NCBI GenBank assembly: GCA_964368605.1
Contig: CAYJBP010000110.1
Span: forward strand, 1-7,487
From: CAYJBP01 sp964368605
GTDB taxonomy: Bacteria; Bacillota; Dehalobacteriia; UBA4068
Reading direction: 5' to 3'
Length of the DNA: 7,487 nucleotides
Shown here: positions 1-6,729 of the stretch, piece by piece
How the letters are laid out: each line of letters begins with the position of its first letter
Numbering within the stretch: position 1 is the stretch's first letter
Translations under genes and position numbers: made by a program
Notes under the pieces: model-generated
Seen by the model: the letters and a program-made list of their open reading frames with translations, nothing else
Database searches by the model: none
Told to the model about the DNA's origin: nothing

Positions 1-145
1 AAAACGGAAAGGACGAAAGACAATGCCACGATTATTCACAAGAGGAACATCACTCCATGAAACGGAGGTGATGATGGTACGGGTCCCAAATTTCAAACCC
101 AGAGCAAGAAACAGCTTGAAGTATCCCTTGCATGGGATAGAATAG
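1..145 (+). CDS. Possible C-terminal tail of an unknown plus-strand gene, cut by the left edge
   Basis: One frame (first complete codon at base 2) stays open from the left edge for 47 codons and ends in TAG at 143-145. The visible peptide is strongly basic, with many Lys and Arg, and ends in PLHGIE. I do not recognise it as any family. Support is indirect: a strong plus-strand intrinsic terminator begins about 40 nt after the stop, which means something is transcribed rightwards into it. An open run of this length is not rare by chance, and there is a hairpin inside it (122-139), so the stretch could instead be the 3' end of a structured RNA or non-coding remnant DNA. An ATG at about 71-76 preceded by GGAGGTGAT could also start a very short peptide of about 24 residues. 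The coding call is weak. Confidence 0.25.
   Translation, partial: KRKGRKTMPRLFTRGTSLHETEVMMVRVPNFKPRARNSLKYPLHGIE
122..139. repeat. Small perfect inverted repeat (6-bp arms, 6-nt loop)
   Basis: TATCCC at 122-127 is matched exactly by GGGATA at 134-139 around the loop TTGCAT. It lies at the end of the left-edge open frame and about 45 nt before the plus-strand terminator. It has no T run after it, so it is not itself a terminator. It could be chance, or one stem of a structured RNA ending at the terminator. Confidence 0.4.
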
Positions 146-182
146 AACACACCTTATAAGATGCGGTTGGATAGGATATGAC

Positions 183-221
183 AAATGACCTGTGAGGGGG
201 TATTCTCACAGGTCATTTTTT
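183..221 (+). terminator. Strong intrinsic terminator for rightward transcription
   Basis: The arm AAATGACCTGTGAG (183-196) pairs perfectly over 14 bp with CTCACAGGTCATTT (205-218), with an 8-nt loop (197-204). The stem leads into a run of six T (216-221) on the plus strand. Read leftwards it ends in only three T, so it is chiefly a plus-strand terminator. It closes whatever unit enters from the left edge and protects the minus-strand cluster from convergent transcription. Confidence 0.85.
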
Positions 222-232
222 AGATTGAGCAT

Positions 233-280
233 AAAAAATGACGAACAGTTAATCCGTAATCGGCTTGAACTGTCCGTCAT
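233..280 (-). terminator. Intrinsic terminator ending the minus-strand cluster
   Basis: Arms at 268-280 and 238-250 pair over 13 positions. The one mismatch on the plus strand (A244 with C274) becomes a G-U wobble in RNA made from the minus strand, so the hairpin is fully paired only in the leftward transcript. That transcript then runs into a U stretch (A233-A238 on the plus strand). The 17-nt loop contains a smaller hairpin, CCG-ATTA-CGG. It lies about 150 nt past the stop of the DUF885 gene, facing the plus-strand terminator at 183-221. Confidence 0.8.
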
Positions 281-431
281 CTTTTGCAAATATTTCGAGC
301 ATTATTTCGTTGTGCGGTCATCTTTCCTTTAGGTGAATTATTTTGATCAACTTACTCTCTATCATCTGTAGCGGGCATTTCTATAATTTAATACTGTCTG
401 CTATTTTCTTGCCCTTTGCTATATCAGTGTT
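281..431. other. Intergenic stretch with no secure feature
   Basis: This is the 3' untranslated region between the DUF885 gene stop and its terminator, completing the 1-431 gene-poor left end. On the minus strand it holds two very short frames joined by an ATGA overlap (15 and 14 codons, near 360-280). The second follows a GGA-containing purine stretch, but neither resembles a known protein. On the plus strand there is a perfect TATAAT at 382-387, but no acceptable -35 hexamer lies 16-18 nt upstream. I see no tRNA, repeat array or mobile-element end here. Confidence 0.5.
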
Positions 432-2102
432 TTAAAAAGATTTTTTATCGTCAACAATCTGCTCTAAAATATTTAAAGGCGTAGATCCATATTGTAAAAT
501 TTGTTGATGATAATCTTTAATATTAAAGCTAGCTTGCAATTTATTTTGGGCTTTAGTTCTTAATTCTTGCATTTTAAGGCTACCAAATTTATAGGCTAAG
601 GCTTGCCCGGGCATATCAACAGCATAACGTAAAGATTCGGTAAAGATTTCTTGCTCGGTTAAATAGGTATTTTCGCACATAAATTGCCTGGCTTGCTCAA
701 TAGTCCAGCCCAAACCGTTTAAACCGCTATCCACTATTAAGCGACAACATAAAACCAAATCCCAAATATAGCGTCCTAATAAATCCCATTCGGAATAAAT
801 ACCCATTTCGCAGGCTAAATCAGCCGCATATTCGGCCCAGCCATCGGCAAAAGCGGTATTAAAATGATAACGGCAAATATTAGGCAAACTTAAATCCTCT
901 CTAAGTAAGCTCATTTGAAAATGATGCCCCGGCAAAAGCTCATGGGCAACAATGGCGGCTGTGCGAATTTGGCTGCGTTTATCCAGCTCGGCTGCGCTAT
1001 AATAGAATATGCCCTCCGGCTCACTGCCAATAGGCACCGAATAATAGCCCCAAGAGGTGGAGCTTTCTCTATGGCTAGGCAAAGCCTCTGCCCTACAAGT
1101 AGTTTTGGGTAGCTGATGAAAATAATGGCCCAGCTTTGGTTTTAGTGCCGCTAAAACTTGATCATAACGCTTTTGCAAAGCTTGGAGATTAGGATCAAAA
1201 CAAACCTTATGCTCAATTATATAGCGGCCAAAAGCAGCCAAATCAGGCTTAAGCCCCAGGCTTTTAATAATCGCCAGCATTTTTTGCTGAGTATTTGCCA
1301 AAGCCTGATAACCCAGATCTTGAAGCTGTTTGGGGCTTAGATCAAAAGAGGTATAAGTTTTAATAGCCGCCGCATAATAAGGCTGGCTATCGGCCAAATG
1401 GGCTAAGCCGGGCTGAATATCTTGATTATGACGCGTGTAAGGGCCTGTCAGATAGTCTATAATTTGATTGAGGGTATAATTATAAGCTTCAATGATTTGG
1501 CCAATCTGCTTTTTAGCAAGCGGGCTATAACCAATATTATCCAAATTCAAATCCCGGCGATTATCGGGCAATAATAAACTATGTTTATCTTGAATAAGGC
1601 TTTTAAGCATAGCTAAACAAATGGTTACTTGTTCAGCAGGCAAAATAATTTTGCGCTTAAGTTGCTCTTTTAATTTAAAAAGCATGGCCTCTAAATTAGC
1701 CGGAAATTGGCTTAATAAATGAATATACAATTCTAAATCAGCCGAATTTTGCAAAGGATAGGTTTCTAAGCGCTTTAAAACATAAGGTAGTGGTGTGGTA
1801 TTATGGGTTAAATTAAATTTATACCAATAAAATTCACTATTTCTTAGCAAATATTGGCAAAAGTCATCAGCAATAGCAATTATGTATTGCTCATCTTGGC
1901 TTAAATTAAATTGGCTAGGCCAGGCTTGCATTTGTTTTTGCAAATCACGGCATTGTTGAGCCGTGTTTAAAGCCCGGTTTTCGGAAAGGTCGAATAAAAG
2001 ATTATCTCGAAAATCGCTGATAATAAAACTGCTAAAATCATTAATATGTACTTGAGCATAGAATTTATCCAAGCTGTTTTTGATGATAGGATTAATTAGC
2101 AT
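432..2102 (-). CDS. DUF885-family putative zinc metallopeptidase (556 aa)
   Basis: The protein is full length for the DUF885 family (Pfam PF05960), a group of bacterial putative metallopeptidases with a metal-binding HExxPGHH motif. Here the motif is HELLPGHHFQ, starting at H387 and E388 with H393 and H394. It is followed by DGWAEYA (420-426), whose Glu424 is the likely third ligand, then the family signature VDSGLNGLGW and, near the C-terminus, a PGQALAYKFG block. There is no signal peptide or membrane segment, so it should act in the cytoplasm, probably on imported peptides. The start is ATG at 2102: a longer reading from TTG at 2114 would place the GGAGG ribosome site inside the coding region. 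From memory, most relatives have His where this protein has Asn in the SGLN segment. The gene follows oppF by 106 nt, with a terminator-like hairpin between them. The family is secure; the substrate is unknown. Confidence 0.88.
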   Translation of the reverse strand: MLINPIIKNSLDKFYAQVHINDFSSFIISDFRDNLLFDLSENRALNTAQQCRDLQKQMQAWPSQFNLSQDEQYIIAIADDFCQYLLRNSEFYWYKFNLTHNTTPLPYVLKRLETYPLQNSADLELYIHLLSQFPANLEAMLFKLKEQLKRKIILPAEQVTICLAMLKSLIQDKHSLLLPDNRRDLNLDNIGYSPLAKKQIGQIIEAYNYTLNQIIDYLTGPYTRHNQDIQPGLAHLADSQPYYAAAIKTYTSFDLSPKQLQDLGYQALANTQQKMLAIIKSLGLKPDLAAFGRYIIEHKVCFDPNLQALQKRYDQVLAALKPKLGHYFHQLPKTTCRAEALPSHRESSTSWGYYSVPIGSEPEGIFYYSAAELDKRSQIRTAAIVAHELLPGHHFQMSLLREDLSLPNICRYHFNTAFADGWAEYAADLACEMGIYSEWDLLGRYIWDLVLCCRLIVDSGLNGLGWTIEQARQFMCENTYLTEQEIFTESLRYAVDMPGQALAYKFGSLKMQELRTKAQNKLQASFNIKDYHQQILQYGSTPLNILEQIVDDKKSF

Positions 2103-2107
2103 AAAAA

Positions 2108-2112
2108 CCTCC
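2108..2112 (-). promoter_or_regulatory. Ribosome binding site GGAGG that fixes the DUF885 gene start
   Basis: In the minus-strand transcript GGAGG is followed by five T and then ATG at 2102-2100, an ideal spacing. The in-frame TTG at 2114-2112 overlaps the first G of this site and has no ribosome site of its own. The protein therefore begins MLINPII, four residues shorter than the longest open frame. Confidence 0.85.
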
Positions 2113-2129
2113 AAAAAATTTTGTCTTTT

Positions 2130-2168
2130 AGAAAACCGCAGAGCTCAATTGAGACCCTGCGGTTTTCT
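2130..2168 (-). terminator. Intrinsic terminator or attenuator between oppF and the DUF885 gene
   Basis: AGAAAACCGCAG (2130-2141) is a perfect 12-bp inverted match of CTGCGGTTTTCT (2157-2168). The 15-nt loop contains the palindrome CTCAATTGAG (2144-2153), which can extend the hairpin. The GC core flanked by A4 on one side and T4 on the other gives a terminator form in both directions. It lies 40 nt after the oppF stop and only 17 nt before the ribosome site of the next gene. No promoter fits between hairpin and gene, so the last gene depends on read-through or on a promoter upstream of the hairpin. Confidence 0.75.
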
Positions 2169-2208
2169 GAAATGAAGGGGAGGAGAATATCAAATTATTA
2201 TGTGCCGA

Positions 2209-3159
2209 TTAGTTATGCCAGCAATAAACCAGATGATTATCGTTTAATTGTACCGGCGGCGGTAGCTCGGTTTGGCATTTGGCATCGGCCTTAGGGCAAC
2301 GGGTATGAAAACAACAACCACCGGGTGGATTAGCAGGGGAAGGAATATCACCTTTAAGAATAATTTTTTGCTTAGACTGATGAATATCCATAGAAGGAAT
2401 AGCCGATAAAAGAGCCTGCGTATAAGGATGGGCAGGATTATTAAATAATTCCTCCCGGCTGGCTTGCTCTACTATACGGCCTAAATACATAACAATAATT
2501 TCTTGGCACATATAATCAACTACGCTTAAATTATGGGAAATAAAGATATAGGCAATACCCAAGCTTTCCTGCAAAGACTGCAAAAGATTAAGAATTTGGG
2601 ATTGCACCGAAACATCCAAAGCCGAAACCGGTTCATCTAAAAGCAATAGTTGAGGATTTAAGGCCAAAGCACGGGCTATGCTTATTCTTTGCCTTTGACC
2701 ACCGGAAAATTCATGAGGATATCTTTGAGCAAAGCGGATATCCAAGCCCACCAATTCCATCAATTCGGCCAAACGTTCTTGCCTTTGGGCAGGCGTGCCG
2801 ATATTATGCACCAGCATGGGGTCGAGAATAATTTTTTCTACCGTCATCCGTGGATGCAAAGAGGCATAAGGGTCTTGAAAGACCATTTGAATATCTCGTC
2901 TAAAGGGCTGCAACTGCTTATCATTAAGATTGCTGATATTTTGGCCATTAAAGATAATATCGCCCGAGCTTGGCTTATATAAGCGGATTATCATTCGAGC
3001 GGTGGTGGTTTTGCCACAACCGCTTTCGCCTACTAAGCCTAAGGTTTGGCCTTTTTTAACCTCAAAGCTTACACCGTTAACAGCTTTGATAACCACCTTT
3101 TTATTATTGCGGAGAGGAAAATGCATTTGCAAATCTTTTACTTGCAATAAAGTGCTCAT
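2209..3159 (-). CDS. oppF: Peptide ABC importer ATP-binding protein, OppF/DppF type
   Basis: This is one of the two ATPases of an oligopeptide/dipeptide-type ABC importer. It hydrolyses ATP at the inner face of the membrane to drive uptake. Motifs in order: Walker A GESGCGKT (44-51), Q-loop Q95, ABC signature FSGGQ (151-155), Walker B LLLLDEP (171-177) and switch His209 in ISHN. After about residue 235 comes the oligopeptide transporter C-terminal domain (HPYTQALL), with a cysteine cluster at 282, 283, 288, 295 and 313. That cluster is typical of Opp/Dpp ATPases, and an iron-sulfur cluster has been reported in some of them. Length (316 aa) is usual. The start overlaps the oppD stop by 4 nt (ATGA), with AAGGAGG 13 nt upstream, so the two are translationally coupled. 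The actual substrate (peptide, nickel, sugar peptide) cannot be told from the ATPase; oppF and dppF are equally good symbols. Confidence 0.93.
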   Translation of the reverse strand: MSTLLQVKDLQMHFPLRNNKKVVIKAVNGVSFEVKKGQTLGLVGESGCGKTTTARMIIRLYKPSSGDIIFNGQNISNLNDKQLQPFRRDIQMVFQDPYASLHPRMTVEKIILDPMLVHNIGTPAQRQERLAELMELVGLDIRFAQRYPHEFSGGQRQRISIARALALNPQLLLLDEPVSALDVSVQSQILNLLQSLQESLGIAYIFISHNLSVVDYMCQEIIVMYLGRIVEQASREELFNNPAHPYTQALLSAIPSMDIHQSKQKIILKGDIPSPANPPGGCCFHTRCPKADAKCQTELPPPVQLNDNHLVYCWHN

Positions 3160-4148
3160 ATTTGCTCGGCAACCTCCTTCCCCTCATGCAGCCAGCAGCG
3201 GCAAAGATGATTTTCGCCCACTTTAAAAAAGGGGGGGATTTCGGTTAAGCATTTGTCCATTGCAAAATCGCAACGAGAAGCAAAGCTACAACCGCCTTTA
3301 TCATCGCTGGGATGCAAAACATTACCTTGAATATAGGCCAGTTTTGTTTCATGCAAGCCAATTTGTGGCACGCAAGATAATAGCCCTTTAGCATAAGGAT
3401 GCTGGGGATTATCATAAAATTCGTCCCGAGGTGCATCTTCGATAAAGCGTCCGCAATACATAACGGCTATTCGTTGACAAGTTTCGGCCACTACGCCTAA
3501 ATCATGGGTAATGAGGATAATGGTTAAATCTTCCTGCTCGGCCAGCTTTTTAAGCAAGTCCAAAATCTGAGCTTGAATAGTTACATCTAAGGCGGTGGTT
3601 GGCTCATCGGCAATTAATAATTTACTGCGATTTGCAATGGCCATAGCAATCATTATTCTTTGGCGCATACCGCCCGATAATTGATGAGGGTATTGCTTAA
3701 TTACATTTTCCGGTCCCGGTATGCCAACTTTAGCCAATAATTCCAAAATCAAGCGGCGACATTCTTTTTTGCTTAGCTTTTTATCATGATTTTGGAGAGC
3801 TTCTCTTAATTGCATCTCAATATTAAAAACCGGATTGAGAGAAGTCATCGGCTCTTGAAAAATCATCGAAATATCCTTACCGCGAATTTTTCGATAGTCT
3901 TTAACTTTAAAATCAGTTAAATCTTTGCCTTCAAAGAGGATTTTACCATTTTTTATAGAGCTGTTCTTTTTAGGTAATAAGCCCATTATTGATAAAGAGG
4001 TAACACTTTTGCCACAGCCGCTTTCGCCAACTATGCCTACAATCTCTCCTTTTTTGATTCGCAAAGATATATCTTTAACTGCCGTAACTTCACCATCTAA
4101 AGTACGAAAAGCGGTGCTAAGATTGCTAATATCTAATAAATAATCCAT
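3156..4148 (-). CDS. oppD: Peptide ABC importer ATP-binding protein, OppD/DppD type
   Basis: Partner ATPase of the downstream OppF-like protein; together they form the heterodimeric motor of an Opp/Dpp-class importer. Motifs in order: Walker A GESGCGKS (41-48), Q-loop Q98, signature LSGGM (157-161), Walker B LLIADEP (177-183) and switch His215 in THDLGVV. The C-terminal oligopeptide-transporter domain begins near HPYAKGLL (250-257) and carries Cys287, 293, 300, 316 and 318, the expected metal or Fe-S type cluster. All catalytic residues are present, so both ATP sites of the pair should be active. The ATG at 4148 has GGGTGAT three bases upstream, matching the extended anti-Shine-Dalgarno. It starts 37 nt after the aminotransferase stop. 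No permease or binding protein gene accompanies it in the window. As with oppF, the substrate is not readable and dppD is an equal name. Confidence 0.93.
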   Translation of the reverse strand: MDYLLDISNLSTAFRTLDGEVTAVKDISLRIKKGEIVGIVGESGCGKSVTSLSIMGLLPKKNSSIKNGKILFEGKDLTDFKVKDYRKIRGKDISMIFQEPMTSLNPVFNIEMQLREALQNHDKKLSKKECRRLILELLAKVGIPGPENVIKQYPHQLSGGMRQRIMIAMAIANRSKLLIADEPTTALDVTIQAQILDLLKKLAEQEDLTIILITHDLGVVAETCQRIAVMYCGRFIEDAPRDEFYDNPQHPYAKGLLSCVPQIGLHETKLAYIQGNVLHPSDDKGGCSFASRCDFAMDKCLTEIPPFFKVGENHLCRCWLHEGKEVAEQI

Positions 4149-4185
4149 ATTATCACCCGGCTTATTATATTATAGCCCCAAATTA

Positions 4186-5493
4186 TTATACTTTTTGGGC
4201 TGCCTGTAAGGCTTTTTTCATGGCTATTAAAACTTGATCAATTATTGCTTGGTCATGAACCGCACTTAATACATGATGCGATAGTGGTGCTTGCGAACAC
4301 CAAACCCCATTTTCCTGCAAGGTTTGAACATATACTTTATAGCGCTCGGCATTAGTTTGAGCAGCAGTTCGATAATTATAAGGTTTTTCGGCTAAGAAAT
4401 AAACCTGGAAATGACCGCCACGCCCTAATAAACAGGCCTCAATGCCTACTTCTTGAGCTATGAGGGCAAATTGATCGACCAAGTATTGGGTATTATCCAA
4501 AATACTTTGGCTAATTTTGCCGTCTTCAATTAAATCAAAGGTAGCGGCAGTGGCTGCCAGCCCTAAATGATGACCATTAAAAGTGCCGATAAAAGAGGTT
4601 TTGCCGCCCGGGGCACTGATATCAAGAATTTCGGCCTTACCGGCCACAGCCGACATTACATAGCCATTGGCAAAGGCTTTACCGTAAATTGCCAAATCGG
4701 CCTTAATTCCATAATAAGCCTGTGCTCCACCCAAGGCTACTCTAAAGCCGGTTAATAATTCATCAAAGATTAAGATGATGCCCAGCTCATCACAAAGATT
4801 GCGTAGGGCAGTTAAGTATTCTTTGCTAGCTTCGATATAGCCGATATCAATCATCACCGGCTCTAAAACAATTGCTGCCAACTGTGAAGCATTTTGGCGA
4901 ATTAATTTTTCGGTAGCTTCGATATTATTAAAGGGCAAAACCAGGGTATTTTCAACAATACGTGGATCTAAACCGCCCACACCGGGCACCGAAAGCGGGG
5001 CATTTTCATCGCCAACAGCAGCTAAAGGGGCAAAGCTATTAACAAATACCGCATCGCACCAACCATTGTAAGCACCCTCGACAACAGCAATATTAGAACG
5101 CCCTGTATAAGCTCGGGCTATACGTAAACAATGCATCATCGCTTCTGTGCCGGTATTGGCAAAGCGTACTCTTTCATTATTGGTAAGCTTGCAAAAACGG
5201 GCTGCGGTTTCTACACTTAAAGGCGAATCAAAGCCGGTAATAATACCTTGGCAATCTTGGGTATATTTGGCCATTTTCTCGGCAAATTGAGGATTATTAT
5301 AGCCTAATAAAACCGAGCCATTGCCCATTAATAAATCAATATAACGATTGCCGTCTATATCGGTAATATAAGGGCCTGCGGCCTCTTGCATATAAATAGG
5401 ATGCGGGCTGCGATTACGGCCATTGGAATTTAAACCACCGGACATATATTTACTAGCTTGCTCATATAAAGCTTTAGATTTTGAATAATTCAT
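4186..5493 (-). CDS. Class III PLP aminotransferase, glutamate-1-semialdehyde aminomutase-like
   Basis: A 435-residue fold-type I PLP enzyme. NTGTEA (113-118) is the phosphate-binding loop, FDELLTGFR (243-251) supplies Asp244 for the PLP ring nitrogen, and Lys272 in YGKAFANGY is the Schiff-base lysine. Closest groups, judged from these motifs, are glutamate-1-semialdehyde 2,1-aminomutase (HemL) and the related omega- or beta-amino acid aminotransferases. No haem-synthesis gene is nearby; the neighbours are peptide-uptake ATPases and hydrolases. A catabolic transamination or amino-group shift on an imported compound is therefore more likely than tetrapyrrole synthesis, so I give no hemL symbol. 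The ATG at 5493 has GGAGG seven bases upstream, inside a 16-nt gap after the preceding gene. Cytoplasmic. The fold and cofactor are secure; the reaction is not. Confidence 0.88.
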   Translation of the reverse strand: MNYSKSKALYEQASKYMSGGLNSNGRNRSPHPIYMQEAAGPYITDIDGNRYIDLLMGNGSVLLGYNNPQFAEKMAKYTQDCQGIITGFDSPLSVETAARFCKLTNNERVRFANTGTEAMMHCLRIARAYTGRSNIAVVEGAYNGWCDAVFVNSFAPLAAVGDENAPLSVPGVGGLDPRIVENTLVLPFNNIEATEKLIRQNASQLAAIVLEPVMIDIGYIEASKEYLTALRNLCDELGIILIFDELLTGFRVALGGAQAYYGIKADLAIYGKAFANGYVMSAVAGKAEILDISAPGGKTSFIGTFNGHHLGLAATAATFDLIEDGKISQSILDNTQYLVDQFALIAQEVGIEACLLGRGGHFQVYFLAEKPYNYRTAAQTNAERYKVYVQTLQENGVWCSQAPLSHHVLSAVHDQAIIDQVLIAMKKALQAAQKV

Positions 5494-5509
5494 GCTTAAA
5501 CCTCCAAGT

Positions 5510-6718
5510 TTAATTGATTAAATCTTTGAATTGTAAAATTGTATCGGCACTATGCATATGATTATATAGATAATTAAAAAAATTGTTTTGCAAAGAACTA
5601 TCCTGCTTTAGCGGCCGCCAAGCTTGTTCCACAGCCTGATAACCACGCCAATAGGAGTAAATAAAGGGCTTACGCAAAGGATAATTGATAAAACGAACCC
5701 TAGCCTCGGCCCAAGCCTCACTGCCCAAGCCTTGATCAAGCAAATATTGCTTAACTTGCTCCATTGGCTTATGTTCGGCATGAAGTAAATGGGCGGCATT
5801 TAGGCCAACCATAGCCTGCAAAGAGCTTAGCTGATGGCAAATTTGATCATCTAGATCATTTTGCCAATTTAAAAAGCTCATGCCATTATCGGCTAAACCT
5901 TCAAATACGGGGCTTGAGGCGGTATTGGTAATAACCAAGCCGGCATCGGCCGGGATTTGGCCTTTTTGCAGCAAAGCACGTCTTTGGGCTAAATGCACCA
6001 TATGGCCGGGAAAAGCCTCATGGCAAACCAAATGCTTTAATTGATCCACTGTATATTCAACATTACCGTTGATATAAATACTCTGCTTAGCAAAATCACA
6101 ATAAGCATTATAAGGCACATCTTTTACCACTTTGGCTTGCACTTGATAATCGGCTGCTATCTTTAAGCCCATATCAATAGTTTTTTCTTGGCTTTCAGCC
6201 AAAAGGTTTTGCAATACCTCGGCAATAGCAGCCTCGCCTTTAACTACTCTTTTTTGATGCCAAGCTGCTATTTGCTGCTTTAAATTGCCTTGATAACCGG
6301 CTTTAGCTAAATTAGCTGCCAAAGCCCGGCCAAGGTTTTGCAAAGCAGCTTGGGAAACTGGGTTTTCGTCAATATACATCAATTCCCTAACCAGTTCTCG
6401 ATAGGTAAAAGGCTTTTTATTTTGCCAGTGGCATAGGCGAATAAACGAAGCTATTTGCTGCCACATATAATTGCGGCGAATAGGGTTTTGCTCTTTAGCA
6501 TAAGCTTGATAAACTTCGATTAAGCCATCGATAGCTTCCTCAAAACTGCCGATAGGTTGGGCTTTAATACCGCTAAAATCAACCGGAATTAAACCTTCTT
6601 CACGCAAAGAGCTTTCTTTATCCTCGGCAGGTAAAGAATTATAATATTGATCGGCACCCAAAGCAAGTGCCGTAAATCGTTCAGCTAATTTGAAATCCAA
6701 ATCACTGTAATTAAACAT
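5510..6718 (-). CDS. DUF885-like putative metallopeptidase, short form (402 aa)
   Basis: The key motif is HEAFPGHMVH, with H233, E234 and H239, the same HExxPGH spacing as in the DUF885 protein at the other end of the cluster. Downstream, FEGLADNG (272-279) aligns by eye with the FADGWAEYA block of that protein, but Asp277 stands where the putative third ligand Glu is expected. A later R-x-x-F-x-x-YPL segment and IYSYWRGYQA may match the Arg/Pro/Tyr/Gly C-terminal block. It is about 150 residues shorter than usual DUF885 proteins, mainly before the motif. No signal peptide or membrane helix is seen, so it is probably cytoplasmic. ATG at 6718 follows AGGGTGAT, which begins right after the stop of the upstream gene (11-nt gap), indicating coupling. 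Homology to DUF885 is my inference from motifs; peptidase activity is untested. Confidence 0.68.
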   Translation of the reverse strand: MFNYSDLDFKLAERFTALALGADQYYNSLPAEDKESSLREEGLIPVDFSGIKAQPIGSFEEAIDGLIEVYQAYAKEQNPIRRNYMWQQIASFIRLCHWQNKKPFTYRELVRELMYIDENPVSQAALQNLGRALAANLAKAGYQGNLKQQIAAWHQKRVVKGEAAIAEVLQNLLAESQEKTIDMGLKIAADYQVQAKVVKDVPYNAYCDFAKQSIYINGNVEYTVDQLKHLVCHEAFPGHMVHLAQRRALLQKGQIPADAGLVITNTASSPVFEGLADNGMSFLNWQNDLDDQICHQLSSLQAMVGLNAAHLLHAEHKPMEQVKQYLLDQGLGSEAWAEARVRFINYPLRKPFIYSYWRGYQAVEQAWRPLKQDSSLQNNFFNYLYNHMHSADTILQFKDLIN

Positions 6719-6729
6719 TTTATCACCCT

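Noticed and set aside
60..100. Group II intron 3' end (GGAGGTGATGATGGTACGG resembles a domain V strand at a glance)
   Set aside because: The canonical domain V stem and its AGC/GTTC features are not found, and no intron-encoded protein is visible.
281..362. Two tiny minus-strand frames (15 and 14 codons) joined by ATGA
   Set aside because: Too short and without homology that I can recognise; length and overlap are easily due to chance.
382..387. Perfect TATAAT on the plus strand as a promoter -10
   Set aside because: No reasonable -35 hexamer lies at proper spacing, no extended TG is present, and it would only fire antisense into the DUF885 gene. Such a hexamer is common in AT-rich DNA.
915..1340. 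Two plus-strand frames opposite the DUF885 gene
   Set aside because: They overlap the conserved metal-motif region in antisense and have no recognisable product.
2689..3226. Plus-strand open frames opposite oppF
   Set aside because: They lie antisense to a well-conserved ATPase, show no family features and lack ribosome sites; they are shadows of the real gene.
3245..3436. Minus-strand 63-codon frame inside oppD
   Set aside because: It is another frame of the conserved OppD C-terminal domain and has no independent support.
4149..4185. Internal promoter for oppD (a TATAAT occurs on the minus strand in the 37-nt gap)
   Set aside because: The matching -35 position is poor and the genes are closely spaced, so read-through from upstream explains expression.
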